Source of the DNA: Thermothielavioides terrestris NRRL 8126
Taxonomy: Eukaryota; Ascomycota; Sordariomycetes; Sordariales; Chaetomiaceae
Assembly: GCF_000226115.1 (NCBI RefSeq)
Contig: NC_016460.1
Coordinates: 1,240,001 to 1,304,000 of the forward strand
DNA length: 64,000 nt
Direction of reading: 5' to 3'
Below the pieces are notes generated by a model. The model searched no databases. It saw nothing but the letters and a program-made list of their open reading frames with translations, and was not told where the DNA came from. The first letter of the stretch is position 1. Each line of letters starts with the position of its first letter. The position numbers and the translations under genes are program-made. Positions 1 through 11,272 of this stretch are shown piece by piece.

Positions 1-819
1 TCCCGCACGGGGAGTGCGAGCTACCGACGCACCGACTCGGTGATAACGTTAACCCCAGACCCATCTCCGTTGTTATAGGTGCGGAATAGTTACATGTACA
101 TAGTATGCGTTAGCACTCCCGGGCTTACTGCTGAGCGTGCACTCCCTCTCATCTGTCTGTATGATCGTGCAAGCACGAACTGGAGAAGCCATCTGCCATC
201 TCCCCTTCATCACGGGCGCAGATTAGTGTAAGCCAGTTTTGGAGACTCCATGGGGTATGCGTACCAACTCCGTGCGGAGTAGTGCAGTCAGCATCCATCA
301 CACGTAAGCACCTTAAATACACTACACTAGTGTACGATGACGAGATAGTTAGGTATTCGTTTGGCAACGTTGAAACCGGTTCCAGAACGGCTGTCGATTG
401 AGTGTGACGGGGCGGCTCTCCTCCCGAGCCTGGAAATGGGCGGGTCCGCAAATTTCCAGAAGCGAGCTTTCTGAACCCAAGGCCTACCAGGTAAGACTGC
501 AGCTACAGAGGTACCTTAACCTAAGTAATTTAGGTGCAATGTATTCCGAACCGAAGTACGGAGTACTGTGCAGCGTTGACATTCAGCTTCTCCATACCCA
601 CCGTTGATCGAACTTATAAGCCGGCCAAGGGGGTCATCGCCGCATCCAGCTACTGACAGCTCTGGACGGTTCCGGGAGGAATGTGATTAGCGGCCCCGGT
701 AGGCTGGGTTGGTTGATGGAACCGGCCCCGATGCCACGAGGAACGAGAGGAAAAGCACGGGCCAATTGCGATGGCCCCCTCCCGAATTGAGGCTCCCGTC
801 GAGTCGTCGCTAGATCTTA
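1..819. other. Intergenic, no gene seen
   Basis: No reading frame here looks like a conserved protein. The stretch holds the palindrome TACACTAGTGTA at 323-334 and the motif TACGGAGTAC at 557-566; both have relatives elsewhere in the window. Confidence 0.6.
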
Positions 820-1199
820 AAGAGGTCCCGCCAAGACTAATTTCGGCCAATTGTCGGCAATGTTTTTACAGCGTCAGTACCCCGCCAAGACCGCCAAGGG
901 GTTTGCACTATCGCCACGGGTTAGCTACAGGTTAGTTCGCCAGGGGTACAGGGGACGGCGCCAGCCCCCCGCTGGTTAGAGTGAGGGTTATAGTTAGGGT
1001 AAGGGTCAAGGTTAGAGTATAGGTTAACTTCGTTTTCTTTTTTTTCAATTTGGTTGAGGTTTCGTAAAGTTGTTGCTACGAGTCTTTGCAATTCTTCGTT
1101 GTTGATGTTGCTCGAAGTCGTGGCGACCCCGCTCCCTCGCGGCAATTTGTAAATACTTGTAAGCGGTAGGTTCCGAAATTAGTCTTGGCGGGACCTCTT
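820..1199 (+). mobile_element. MITE copy A, 380 bp
   Basis: The ends are perfect inverted repeats starting AGAGGTCCCGCCAAGACTAA and running on to TTTCGG. A TA dinucleotide flanks each side (818-819 and 1200-1201) and fits a target-site duplication. Inside the left end, CCGCCAAGAC/CGCCAAG is repeated, resembling subterminal transposase-binding sites. The middle (about 975-1025) carries degenerate telomere-like repeats such as GTTAGGG and GAGGGTT, then a T-rich tract. No transposase is encoded, so the element is non-autonomous. It has the same orientation as copy C and the opposite of B and D. It lies about 300 bp upstream of the MRT4 start. Confidence 0.9.
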
Positions 1200-1496
1200 T
1201 AAGAATAACCGAGTCGTTAGACAGAGCGACAGAGCGGGGCTGCCCGCCTCGACACCGCCCAAAAATTCCCGTGGCAGAAAAAAATAGCCCCAAAGCCGAG
1301 ATTCACTGGGCCTTGCAGTCAGTCGCTGAAGGGCACGGTTGACGGTACTCCGTCTCGACTCGCCTTATCTCAACAGCAGGAAACAGCACTACACATAGCA
1401 AGTTGAACCATTACTCCAGCTGCACTCGCGAGCGTCCGGGAAAGTAAAAAACAGGAGGGGAAAGACTCGCACAACCTTCGCACAACAACCGACAAG

Positions 1497-2461
1497 ATGC
1501 CCAAGTCAAAACGAGCCAAGGTCTACCACCTGACCCAGGTGACCAAGAAGACGCGCGAGCAAAAAGACAAGCTCTTCGCCAACATCCGCGAGTGCATACC
1601 AAAGTACCAGCACTGCTTCGTCTTCAGCGTCGACAACATGCGTAACAACTACCTCAAGGACGTGCGCCAAGAGCTGAGCGACAGCCGGTAAGCCCCCCCC
1701 CCCCCCCTCCCCTCCTCTCTCCGCCCTTTCTTTTCCCCCGTCCCATCCCCTCTCCCTGCCCTTCCAACTCCCGGCAAAACACTTCTCCCCACCCTAACTA
1801 ACACTGGTGTGTGCAACCCGCCAGCCTCTTCTTCGGCAAGACCAAGCTCACCGCCCGCGCGCTGGGCACCACGCCCGAGGAGTCGCAAGCGGACGGGCTG
1901 CACGCGCTGACGCGGTACCTCTCGGGGGCGGTCGGGCTGCTGTTCACGAACCGGGCGCCGGAGGCGGTGATCAGCTACTTCGGCTCGCTGGCGCACGTGG
2001 ACTTCGCGCGGGCCGGCGCGCGCGCCACGCGCACCGTCACCGTGCCGCCCGGCCTGGTCTACTCGACCGGCGGCGAGGTGCCGCCCGAGCACGACGTGCC
2101 GATCGCGCACACGCTCGAGCCCGAGCTGCGCCGCCTCGGCATGCCCACGCGCATGGTCCGCGGGAAAGTCTGCCTCGGCGGGGACGAGAAGGGCGAGGGC
2201 ATGAAGGAGGGCTATACCATCTGCCGCGAGGGCGAGGTGCTGGACTCGCGGCAGACGAGGCTGCTGAAGCTGTTCAGCGTGTGCATGAGCGAGTTCAGGG
2301 TCAGTCTGTTGGCCTATTGGAGTGCGGCGTCCGGGGAGGTGACGGAGTTGGAGGCGGGGAGGCAGAAGAGGGAAGGGAACGGGAGCGGGCAAATCAACGG
2401 GGGTGGGAAGGCGGGGGACAAGATGGATCAGGATGAGGAGGAAGAGGAGGAGGATGAGTGA
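1497..2461 (+). CDS. mrt4: Ribosome assembly factor MRT4
   Basis: Exons are 1497-1687 and 1825-2461, with the intron starting GTAAGC in a C-rich tract and ending CCAG. The product is about 275 aa. The N-terminus [18 protein letters not shown] and the following [10 protein letters not shown] segment are typical of Mrt4, the nucleolar paralogue of stalk protein uL10 (P0). Mrt4 holds the stalk-binding site on pre-60S particles until P0 replaces it. The L10-like fold spans roughly residues 20-190. The tail is acidic (a run of Asp/Glu at the end), unlike the P-protein tail that P0 uses for GTPase recruitment. The start is the first ATG and gives the conserved N-terminus. Confidence 0.93.
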
Positions 2462-3476
2462 AGCCGAGCCAGCGAGAACTCGGGGGACCGGGCTGTTGGG
2501 TGTTGTTCTGTGCATTTCATTGTGCATATAGGGGCACTTTTGCATGATACCATAGCTTTTCGAGGGCTGGGTTCCGGGTACTGGCGTTTGAGAGGGCGGG
2601 TCAAGGAGCCAAAAAAACGAATGGGCAAAACGAAGCATCTACCATCAGTCACTCGGGCAAGGAGCCTGTTGCCGCGGGACGTCATCGACTAGCTGGCATT
2701 TGAGACCGTGTGCCTCCATGTTCCGGGCTCAGACATCACATGTTTGAGCTGATTGACCTGGGCCTTCGCAAACTGTTTCTTACAGAACGAAGGGGGAGCA
2801 ACAACGCCAGAGCCAAAAGAGAACAGCAGCCCGCCCATTCCCAGGCCAGCAGTGCAGGAAACGAAGAGTTCCTTACCTCTGACCTTACCTTCCGCCGCGC
2901 CGAGATATTCATTGCTTAACGACTATTACCTAGACCCGCAGTCCCTTGCTCCTCTCTCTTTTTCTTACAGTCGCCGGCACAAATCAAGCAAGTAAATACA
3001 AGACGAGAAAATGGTTACCTTCCGCGAACACCCTCGTTCAAGGCTGGTAAGTGGTATCTCGGATTCCTGGTGACGGGAACAGCGCAGCGTTCGCTGAGTC
3101 CTTCGGCGGATGGTAGGAAGCGCGGTCGCGGACCCGCCTAAAAACCCCGTCTGGCAACGACGGGCCGGACCAGACGGGCCGGACCAAGACCCCGACGGGC
3201 GATGCAGGAGTTACGTTGCCGATGAGGGTTTCAGGCGATGTATGAGGTTACCTTGCCGATCAGGAATTCGGGCGAGATGTTCCCAGACTGCTGACAGGGG
3301 CGGTGTTTCCCGGCTGGACGCGCAGATTCGATTTGACGACCAGCGATGGGCTTACCCTCGGTCTCATTGGCGAGGCGGAGACCAATCAGGGAGACGAGAA
3401 GGATGAATGGCAATGGAAGAAGAGTGAGTGATACCCACCACAAGACAAGGATGCACGGATGGATGATGCAGTCTTG
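2462..3476. other. Convergent 3' intergenic region
   Basis: This lies between the ends of MRT4 and U1-70K. It contains an exact two-copy 14-bp tandem repeat (GACGGGCCGGACCA) at 3159-3186. I see no convincing gene. A short ATG frame at about 3011 followed by GTAAGTGG looks like an exon with a donor site, but I could not find a sensible continuation. Confidence 0.5.
3159..3186. repeat. Two-copy 14-bp tandem repeat
   Basis: Exact tandem duplication of GACGGGCCGGACCA, in the U1-70K 3' flank. Confidence 0.9.
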
Positions 3477-4986
3477 TCAGTAGCGTCGAAGCTTTCTCGG
3501 GTCCTCGTAGCCGCCTTCGTAGCCGCGTTTCCGGGAGTCGTCGTGGTCTCGGGGTCGGTCATAGTCCCGATTCCCGCCGTGGTACCCACCATTCTCGCCG
3601 CGCGGCCGGATTGGCTCCAAGTTGCTGCCAGACTGCCGGGGGTTGCGGTCGCGGTAGCCTCCTCCCGATCTGTCATCATATGAGCGCGAGCCGCCGTCAC
3701 GGCCATACCCACCGCCTCCGGGACCGTCCCTTCGACTGTCGCGACCGCCATAGCCACCGCCGTAACCACCACCGGGCCCGCTTGGCGCGCTAGGTGGGCC
3801 ACCGAAGCCGCGATCACTTCCACGGCTGCCATACCCGCCGCCACCAGGGCCACCGGGGCCGCCGGGGCCGCCAGGACCGCCTTGGCCAGAACGGAATCCG
3901 CGGTCGCCATAGCCACCGCCTCCTCCTCTGAATCCACGATCCCGACCCCTGAAACCGCCGCCATAGCTGCCCCGGAACCCACCCCCGAAGCCACCGGGAC
4001 CCATGGGTCTGGGCATCGCCGCCTTGGTGTATCCGCGGCCGCCGAGACCGCCTCCCAAGCGTCGCGGCTTCCAACCCTTCACGGTCCTACCCCTCTCGAC
4101 ATCAACCTTGATGCGGCGGTCCTTGATGCGGATGCCATCACATCCATCCAGAGCAGCTAGTTGCGCACGCGCCAGATGCGCATGTGTCAGTCAGGCCTTA
4201 CCATTGAGCAGTTACCTTTTGGTGGTAGGACAGGAGGATGGAATGGAAAGAAAGACAGGGAAGGACTGGCAAGCTTGAGGGCCATAAGTGTCCTGGGGGC
4301 GGGTTCCGGCAAGCGGCAGTGTGGCAGTGTCAGAATCAAGGTGGCAGCATTACCTCTCATGTCTTTCTCGCGCTCAAACACTACGAAGCCGTAACCACGG
4401 TGGGGTTTCTGTTTTTTGTTGCCCTTCTCGTGCGCATGGGTGTCCCGGATGATGCGAATCTGCCATGTGTCAGTCTGGTGAGTGTGGCAGGAATAAGGAA
4501 ACGAATACATACACGCTCAATCGGACCAAAGCGACCGAACTCGCGCTCCAAATCCTTCTCGTCGGCATTGTAGTCGAGACGAGCTACAATGAGCGTCTTG
4601 AAGGCGTCGCCGCGAATGTTGGGATCCTCGTGCGGATTGTCTGTGATTACGAAGCAGCCAGCGCGTTAGTAAATGCGAAATCAACCGACACCATCCAAAG
4701 CCAGCCCCCCCACCCAGTGCGTACATTTCTTCGGCCCCTCAGTGAGTAACTTCTCGACCTCGGCCTGCTTCTCGCGCTTCTTGCGGTCGCGCCTCTCGAG
4801 CCAGCTCTCGGTCGGGTGGTACTCGTACTCGTGCTCGTACGCGGCCAGCGCGGGCAGGTACTGGGCGACGCCGGAGATGGCGGCCGTCCTGCGCTCCTCG
4901 GGCGGGTGGTCGACCGGCGGCACCCAGCGCAGCGGCGGCCGGGGCGCGAAGAGCGCGAGGAGATTGGGCGGGAGCCGGTCGGTCAT
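3477..4986 (-). CDS. snp1: U1 snRNP 70 kDa protein (U1-70K)
   Basis: Four exons on the minus strand: 4986-4725, 4640-4513, 4459-4354 and 4156-3477; product about 391 aa. The start [20 protein letters not shown] matches the U1-70K N-terminal segment that contacts the U1 core and U1-C. An RRM follows with RNP motifs TLIVARLDY and RGYGFVVF; it binds U1 stem-loop I. After the RRM comes the family signature [18 protein letters not shown]. The C-terminal 170 or so residues are Gly/Arg-rich with RGG-type and Gly-Gly-Tyr repeats in place of the RS/RD-rich tail of animal U1-70K. The two introns that flank the third exon split the RRM. It is divergently transcribed from mL43 across 411 bp. Confidence 0.93.
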
Positions 4987-5397
4987 CGCACACGCGCAGA
5001 CCTAGACGCGGTTTTATAAACGGGGGTGTGGAAATGCGTCTGCGTTCGGTGCTGCGATGTGCACTTGTTGTGGATCGGTGCAGCACTGAAAGAGAAACAA
5101 ATGCGCGCGGCCGGATGGATTATGCCGGGCGATGGGCGCGGTCCACGCCTTGATGGACGAGAAGCGATGATGCTGGCGCGGGAAAAGTGAATGCGGAAAG
5201 TTCGTGATGCCCAAGCAATTGGCTCGCCTGCTTCCGCTGCTCTGAGAGGGCCGTGCACTGGGGCGGTGGACCAATCATGCATCGAAAGTCCCACTTATTT
5301 TTTGGGCGGCGCTTGAGCCGGAGCCTTGCCGTGATTTTCTGTCGCTGCAACTGCTCCTCGCGATCCGGATCATGCTCTCCGGGCGACGGCGACGACG
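4987..5397. promoter_or_regulatory. Divergent promoter, U1-70K / mL43
   Basis: A 411-bp region separates the two start codons and must hold both promoters. It includes a GC-rich stretch and a pyrimidine-rich stretch. I cannot assign a specific factor site. Confidence 0.5.
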
Positions 5398-5966
5398 ATG
5401 ACGGTAAGGGCACTGCAGCAGATCTCCACCGGCCGAGTAAGATGGACCCATGTCATCCAGATATTTCTTTCCCTTTTTTTCTCTTCACTGAGCGCTAATT
5501 GTGTGTTAGAATGGCGTCGGTGCGTTCGTCTTGCAATGCAAGAAGATGGACTTCCACTACTGCGACTGGGCCGGTAGTTCCAAGGGCATGAAGTCTGTCT
5601 CCGCCGGCTCCCTTCCTCCCCCACCTTGTTGACGACGCCAGCACCTTTACATACTGACTGCGAGCGTGTACCAGCGGCTTCATCAAGTCCCTGCTCCCCA
5701 AGTTCGCCGCCGCCAACCCGCAGATCGAGTTCAGCGTGTCGCCCCGGCCGGCGAAGCACCCCGTCATCATCGCGCAGTACATCAACGGCCGCGAGAAGGC
5801 CGTCTGCGTGCGAAACATGGAGCCCTACGAGGTGCTCAAGAAGGCCGAGCTGCTCCGCGACGCCAGCGGCGAGAAGCTGAAGAGGGTGACAAAGCCGGTG
5901 CAGAGTATCAACGAGTCCGTCAGAGGCGTCTGGTCCCCGTACCACGGCAACGGGTTGCGGGTATAA
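5398..5966 (+). CDS. mrpl51: Mitochondrial large-subunit ribosomal protein mL43
   Basis: Exons are 5398-5436, 5510-5592 and 5675-5966; product about 137 aa. The first exon encodes only 13 residues (MTVRALQQISTGR). The second continues with NGVGAFVLQCKKM and DWAGSSKGM, and the third with FIKSLLPKFA, NGREKAVCVRNM and ESVRGVWSP. This is the L51/S25/CI-B8 thioredoxin-like domain of yeast Mrpl51 and human MRPL43. It is a structural component of the mitochondrial ribosome's large subunit. The second donor (AA|GTCTGT) is weak, but splicing there restores the frame and the conserved GFIKSLL. It is convergent with TPI, 270 bp apart. Confidence 0.92.
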
Positions 5967-6236
5967 AGAGGGTGTACGACTGTGTATATGGCGCATCATG
6001 TTGTAACAATACGAATCATTATCACATGCCTGTCTGGATCGGAGTCTCGGTGCGTTGGAACTGTATGTTTCCTGGAGCGGTGCGGCAGACAAGGGGATTT
6101 CTCAAGTTTCTATTAGAGAACTTTGGTTCTTCTCTAGCTCGTCGCCAGTACACCCCCATTTTCAGCCGCTTTTGTTGTCCTAGAATTCCCACTACAAGCA
6201 TTGTGCTAGTGGTAGCTTCTCTTTCGGCGGGCAAGC

Positions 6237-7263
6237 TCACTGGTTGGAGTTGATGATGTCGACGACTAATCATCCAAAGTCAGCTTTCCCACGCGCCATG
6301 TCTCGGGGCCAGAGTTTGAGGCGAGGGCAACAACTCACACTCGGGCTTCAGGCTGGCACCGCCAACCAGGAAACCGTCAATGTCCTTCTCCTTGGCAAGG
6401 TCCTTGCAGTTCTTGCCGTTGACGCTGCCACCGTAGAGGATCCGGGTCTCGTCGGCGACCGCGTCGCCGAACTGGGTCCTGAGCCACTTGCGGATGGCCT
6501 CGTGCACCTCCTGGGCCTGCTGGACGGTGGCGACCTTGCCGGTGCCGATGGCCCAGATGGGCTCGTAGGCGATCACGATCTTCTTCCAGTCGGCGGCCGA
6601 GAGCTTGGCGGCGAGGGCGGCCAGCTGGCGCTCGACGACCGCGACCGTGTTGCCGGCCTCGCGCTCCTCGAGCGACTCGCCGCAGCACCAGATGACGCTG
6701 ACGCCGCCCTCGACGGCGGCCTTGGTCTTGGACGCCACCAGCTCGTCCGTCTCGCCCAGCAGCGTCCGCCGCTCCGAGTGGCCCAGGATGGTCCAGTGGA
6801 TGTCGCTGTCCTTGAGTTGGGCCACGCTGATCTCGCCCGTGTAGGCGCCGTTGGGCTTGTGGTAGACGTTCTGCGCCGCCACCTCGACGCCGGACGCCTT
6901 GTCGACCGTGTCCCGCGCGAGCTGGAGGTACAGCGCTGGGGGGGCGATCACGACCTCTGGAGAAGAAAAACGTCAAGCGTTAGCGCTCATGTTTGCTCTC
7001 GTACGGCTGCGATTCTACCTTTTCCAACACGCGAAGCGCGGACGTACCGACGTTGGGATCCAAGCTGGCCTTGTTCAAGTTCTCAATGATGCTCTTGATG
7101 GACTCCTTGGTCCCGTTCCTGGGTGGTGTGGTGAAGCTCCCGTCAGCTCTCTCATCGGAACTCCAACGCGGGGTTTTGTTGCGCTGCCATGGTGGGGTAA
7201 TTCGGTTGCTTCTCTTCCCACGTACATCTTGAAGTTGCCGCCAACGAAGAACTTGCGAGCCAT
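6237..7263 (-). CDS. tpi1: Triosephosphate isomerase
   Basis: Exons on the minus strand are 7263-7226, 7118-7048, 6956-6339 and 6265-6237; product 251 aa, normal for the family. It interconverts dihydroxyacetone phosphate and glyceraldehyde-3-phosphate in glycolysis. Catalytic residues are visible: Asn10 and Lys12 in GGNFKMN, His96 in ILGHSERR and Glu168 in [11 protein letters not shown]. The phosphate-binding YGGSVNG and GFLVGGASL motifs are present. The final exon is only 29 nt; splicing T|TC gives the standard ending FVDIINSNQ, whereas reading through the intron would give a nonsense tail. Confidence 0.97.
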
Positions 7264-7799
7264 GGTGGGCGATTATCTTCTGACACCAAGACAAGTTGGC
7301 GCGGTATAGTGCTCAGAGAGGGCAACAAGGCGTGACTACTGAAGATTCGAAAGTGTGTTCCACGGAGGTGCGAGCTGCTGTGTAGTTGTGGAATCGTGGG
7401 GAGTGCGCTGCGGGACTAAAAAGTGGTGCCCCTCCAACGCAGCAAAAGAGCGCTTGGCTGGGCTTCCGCAGGACCTCGTCCAATGCTCACTCCATACCTA
7501 CCTTACCATCGGAAGACTGCACACCACTCTTGGGGCGCGGGGTGTACGGGCTTTTCTGCCCAGTGATTGCTCTCCGGCGGGACTGGCAGCGGAGAGATAA
7601 ACATCAATTTCGTCGCCAGAATGGTTTTGGCGGGATAATTTTTGCCAGAGGCCCGGAACTCGCGCCATTTAAATGCTCCTTACAAAGGCCTCCAACGCCA
7701 GATGGGATGTCTCCGTGGTGATGCAACACACATCTTCCGGTTCATGTTCCCATGTTCCCCAACCCGTGATCGGAGCCTTTCCGCTCCCTCTTTCCTCCT
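7264..7799. other. TPI promoter / UTP16 3' region
   Basis: About 536 bp between the TPI start and the stop codon of the UTP16-like gene. Both genes run leftward, so this holds the TPI promoter. I see no coding segment. Confidence 0.5.
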
Positions 7800-9013
7800 C
7801 TAGCGTTTCCTGACAAAGAACCCTCCTCTGGGTTTGGCTACCCGGTCCCGCCGCAGGAGAGTCTCCCGAAGCCCGACCGCCTGCTTCTTGACCTTGGGCG
7901 CCAATCTCTCGTCACCAGTACCTGCCACAACTCGATATGCGGTCGACCCCCGCCTCTTGTCCTTGGGAAGCTTGGCTTCCCGAAGCAACAGCTGCTCTGC
8001 GCTATCCAACCTCCTCCGCTTCTGTGTTCCGTCCGCGGCCGGCCTGGACAGCCGGGCAACGTCTTCCTCATCATCTGACTCCAGAAGCTCAAGAGGGAGG
8101 AGCTTCGGCACCTCTCGCTTCCTCTGCTCTGTCTCCGGGGTGGCCCCCCGGGCGCTGGGGGCAACATCATCTGCCTCGTCGTCCTGTCTGTCCGGACGCT
8201 GCGCCCGCTTTCTCTCCTCTGCCTGCTGCTTGAAAAATGCATCACGCTCCTGCCGTTTCCGCTTCAAAGCGGCAGCTTGCCTGTGTCCTGGGTCAGTGAT
8301 CCGTCGCAGTCAAGAGAAACAGTCCCGACGTACTGCTGGGCCGCTTTTACCGCGGCTTGCTCGGCCTTTAGAGTCTCGGCCGCGGCTGCCGTATTCGATA
8401 TCGATTCTGGTGGCGCATCGTCGTCGTCACTTTCTTCCTCCTCGTGTTCCTCGCCGTCCTGCGCGGCTGTATCCGCCCTCGCGGTTGTAGACGTTGCCCT
8501 GGGAACGCTGTTTTCCAAAGGATCCCTGGAGGGTGCCTCTTTGGGCGTGACAAACTCGTCGTAGTCACTGTCATCAAACGTGATGTGCTTCCTCTCGCTT
8601 GGTGTCTTAGAAACTTCATCCCCGTGGTGCTCTTGGTTGAGTGCGCCCTCGGCCTCGGCTATCCTCCGTCGCAGCTCTGATGAGGTCGGAAGCGGAATCT
8701 CGATACTGACACGTCTGTGCTTCGCAGATCCCGTCTCCTTGACTCGCAAGGCCAGCTTGGAGCTGGACGGGGATAGCTGCCGCTCCTGCTGTGGCTCCTC
8801 CTCACTTCGAGGTTCCTCGGTCTTATACTTGATGCCGGCCGCCCTCAAGAGCGGTTGTTCCTCGACACCTGCCGGGCTGTCCGGTACCGGTTCCGGCGCT
8901 TCATCATCCACCTCCGAGGCCTCCTGTTCTGAATCCGACGAGATGTCTATGACATCAACAGGTGCGCCGTCCTGCTTCTGGGGGAGTTTTCCAGGCGATT
9001 TTCTGGCTGCCAT
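7800..9013 (-). CDS. utp16: U3 snoRNA-associated protein, UTP16/Bud21-like
   Basis: Two exons, 9013-8334 and 8280-7800; product about 386 aa. The protein is charged and mostly disordered: acidic patches (DISSDSEQEASEVDDE, HEEEESDDDDAP) and a Lys/Arg-rich C-terminal half ending GGFFVRKR. The core motif ITFDDSDYDEFVTPKE followed by a basic coiled segment (ALKRKRQERDAFFKQQ) fits the UTP16 family, which joins the 90S pre-ribosome with U3 snoRNA and acts in 18S rRNA processing. The assignment rests on motif style and composition; another nucleolar protein is possible. A MITE lies 216 bp upstream of the start. Confidence 0.7.
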
Positions 9014-9971
9014 GATGCCGAGTCTCAGCCTAATATGCTCGAGTAAAAAGGAGGAATAAACAATTCCATAAAAACAAATTCGTGGCCAGAACCCAATCCC
9101 GGCGGTGACAGCTTTGTGGTGAAGGGCGTTGTGGGGTTTCTCTGTAGAAGTGAGTTCATGAGCGAAGGATGACCTGAAGCCGCGCTGAATGCCATCTCCT
9201 AAACTTTTTTTTTTTTAGGTCGTAGTTATAGAGGTCCCGCCAAGACTAATTTCGGAGGTTGCCGCTTACAAATATTTACAATCGCCACGGGGTGAGCGGG
9301 GCCGCGACGACTTAGAGCAACATCGACAATGTACAATCGCAAAGACTCGTAGCAACAACTTTACTAAACCTCAACCAAATCGAAAAAAAAGAAAACGAAG
9401 TTAACCCGTACCCTAACCTTGACCCTCACCCTAACCTTAACCCGAATCCTAACCAGCGGGGGGCTGGCGCCGCCCCCCGTACCCCCGGCGAACTAACCCG
9501 TGGCTAACCCGTGGCGATAGTGTAAACCCCTTGGCGGTCTTGGCGGGGTACTAACGCTGTAAAAACATTGCCGACAATTGGCCGAAATTAGTCTTGGCGG
9601 GACCTCTATAACCTCCAGCTTTTTTTGTTGTAGGGTCCAGGCAGGCCCGGCGCGGCTGCGTGATTGGATGGATCTGGCCTGGGAGGTCCACAACAGTTTC
9701 CAAACCCCTGCCATTGACCAGGGGGCTTTCAGAGCTTCTCTGTCGCTGTCACTCAACATCTGACATGTGGAAACTCACCACCTAGGTAAACCAAGGGACG
9801 TCTCATACACTCAAAAAATAACCCCAAACACCCCCTATTAGTCCATGCCTCATCAATGTGTCTGGCTGACGACTGCGAAGTCTCTCAAAATAATTTGATG
9901 TTTAAGATCGACCCCCAGGCAACCAATCGCTCCTCAGACATCGCTGCTTCGTGTTCTTCAACGCTTGGCCC
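9014..9971. promoter_or_regulatory. Divergent promoter interrupted by a MITE
   Basis: The 958 bp between the UTP16 start (9013, minus) and the TPR-like gene start (9972, plus) hold promoters for both, with MITE copy B in the middle (9229-9608). A T-tract lies at 9205-9216. No specific factor site can be named. Confidence 0.5.
9229..9608 (-). mobile_element. MITE copy B, 380 bp
   Basis: Same family as copies A, C and D, inverted relative to A and C. Both outermost bases differ from the other copies in a matched way: TAGAGG...CCTCTA here, AAGAGG...CCTCTT in the others. TA flanks it (9227-9228, 9609-9610), and the empty site would read GTTAAC. The telomere-like block on this strand reads as repeats of CCCTAACCTTGA/CCCTCACCCTAA at about 9407-9455. 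A frame through this block stays open into a Pro-Asn-rich peptide. Confidence 0.9.
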
Positions 9972-11272
9972 ATGTTTCCATCCCGCGCCTCGGCACCGGC
10001 AAGGCGCGTTGTTCAAGTCGCCCTGCAGAGCGGAGTCTCAAACAAGCTTCAGCGAGTAATCTCGCATCACCACCAGCAAGCCGAACAACGGCGTCAGTAT
10101 GTAGGACCTGCGCCCTCTGTATCGCAGCGCAACCGGGCTCGTGCGAGTCAAGGCGATCGCTTGCTATTCGACTCCATCAACCTTCCCCCCTTCGACTTTT
10201 GGAAAGACCTTGCCACAAGGGGGTTTGGTGATTTGACTGCAGAGGAGCGCCTCGCTGTAGCGCGGCAGTACTGCTCTGTCGCCACCCCAAATGGCTCGGC
10301 GTGGAAACAGGCGCTGCAAAGGGGTATGACGACCGAGGCAGCAGCCCAACCACGTTGTTTGCTCCCCTGAAGCTAAGATGAGGCCGCTCCGCAGACCACA
10401 ACATTGACCCCTACGCTCTCTACTGTACTGCCGCGCCATTGATGGGCGTGCCCTCGCAAAAACTGTCCTTCGTGGGCTTCCACATGCTCATGACTGCCTC
10501 GAGCCTGGGGTATGCTCCCGCGACGCTCTCGCTCATGGCCGTACTCGCGAGGGCGCCTGACGACATGTTCTCCCGCTGGAAACCCCAGCTCCGCGACGTC
10601 GAAGCCCGATTCAAGCGTCTGCTTCAGACCGAGAAGACCCCCGACGCCCTAACCTTGCAAGGCCTGCTGTATCTGCGCGAGCGCCAGTCCGATGCTCACG
10701 CCTTGCGGTACTTCGACCACGCGATCCAAGCCGCACGGCGCATGTCCCCGCACAACCCGGACCACCCACACCAACACTCACCGCCCACCACTCATCAACC
10801 AGCCGGCCCATCCACCAGGCCGCCGAGATGGACCTACGAAGGCTCCTGCTACCTGGAACGGGGCCACATCCTCCTCCGGCAGGGCCAGACGGACGAGGCG
10901 ACCGCCTCGTTCCGGGTCGCCGCGCTCGAGCTGGACCTCGCCGACGGCTACGCCGAGCTGGCCAAGCTGCTGCCGCCGGGCGCGCCCACGCGCGAGACGT
11001 ACCTCCTCAAGGCGGCGCAAGCCGGCAACCTCGAGGCGTGCCGCCTGCTCGCGCTCGACGCGGCCGACAAGGCCGCCGACCCGGCGCGCGGACGGGCCGA
11101 GCGCGCCGAGGCGGCGACTTTGGCACGCGAGTGGGCGCTGGTGGAGCCTGACGTTGGCAGGCGCGAGGCGCTGCTGGCGCAGGTGGCTGAGAGGGTGGGG
11201 GATGCAACGGAGGAGCAGAGGAGGAGGAGGAGTGATTTGTGGAAGTGGATGATGTCGAAGCTGCGTCCGTGA
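9972..11272 (+). CDS. TPR/Sel1-like protein, possibly mitochondrial
   Basis: Exons are 9972-10323 and 10395-11272; product about 409 aa. A further 75-nt in-frame segment (10744-10818, GTCCCC...CCAG) encodes a Pro/His-rich stretch and may be a third intron, which would give 384 aa. The start is the first in-frame ATG. The N-terminus (MFPSRASAPARRVVQVALQ) is Arg-rich and lacks acidic residues, like a mitochondrial presequence. The C-terminal half is helical, with TPR-like helices (ALTLQGLLYLRERQ, YLERGHILLRQGQTDEATA, AELAKLLPPG) and a last segment YLLKAAQAGNLEACRLLAL typical of Sel1-type repeats. I do not recognise a named orthologue. Such repeats usually bind proteins. Confidence 0.75.
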
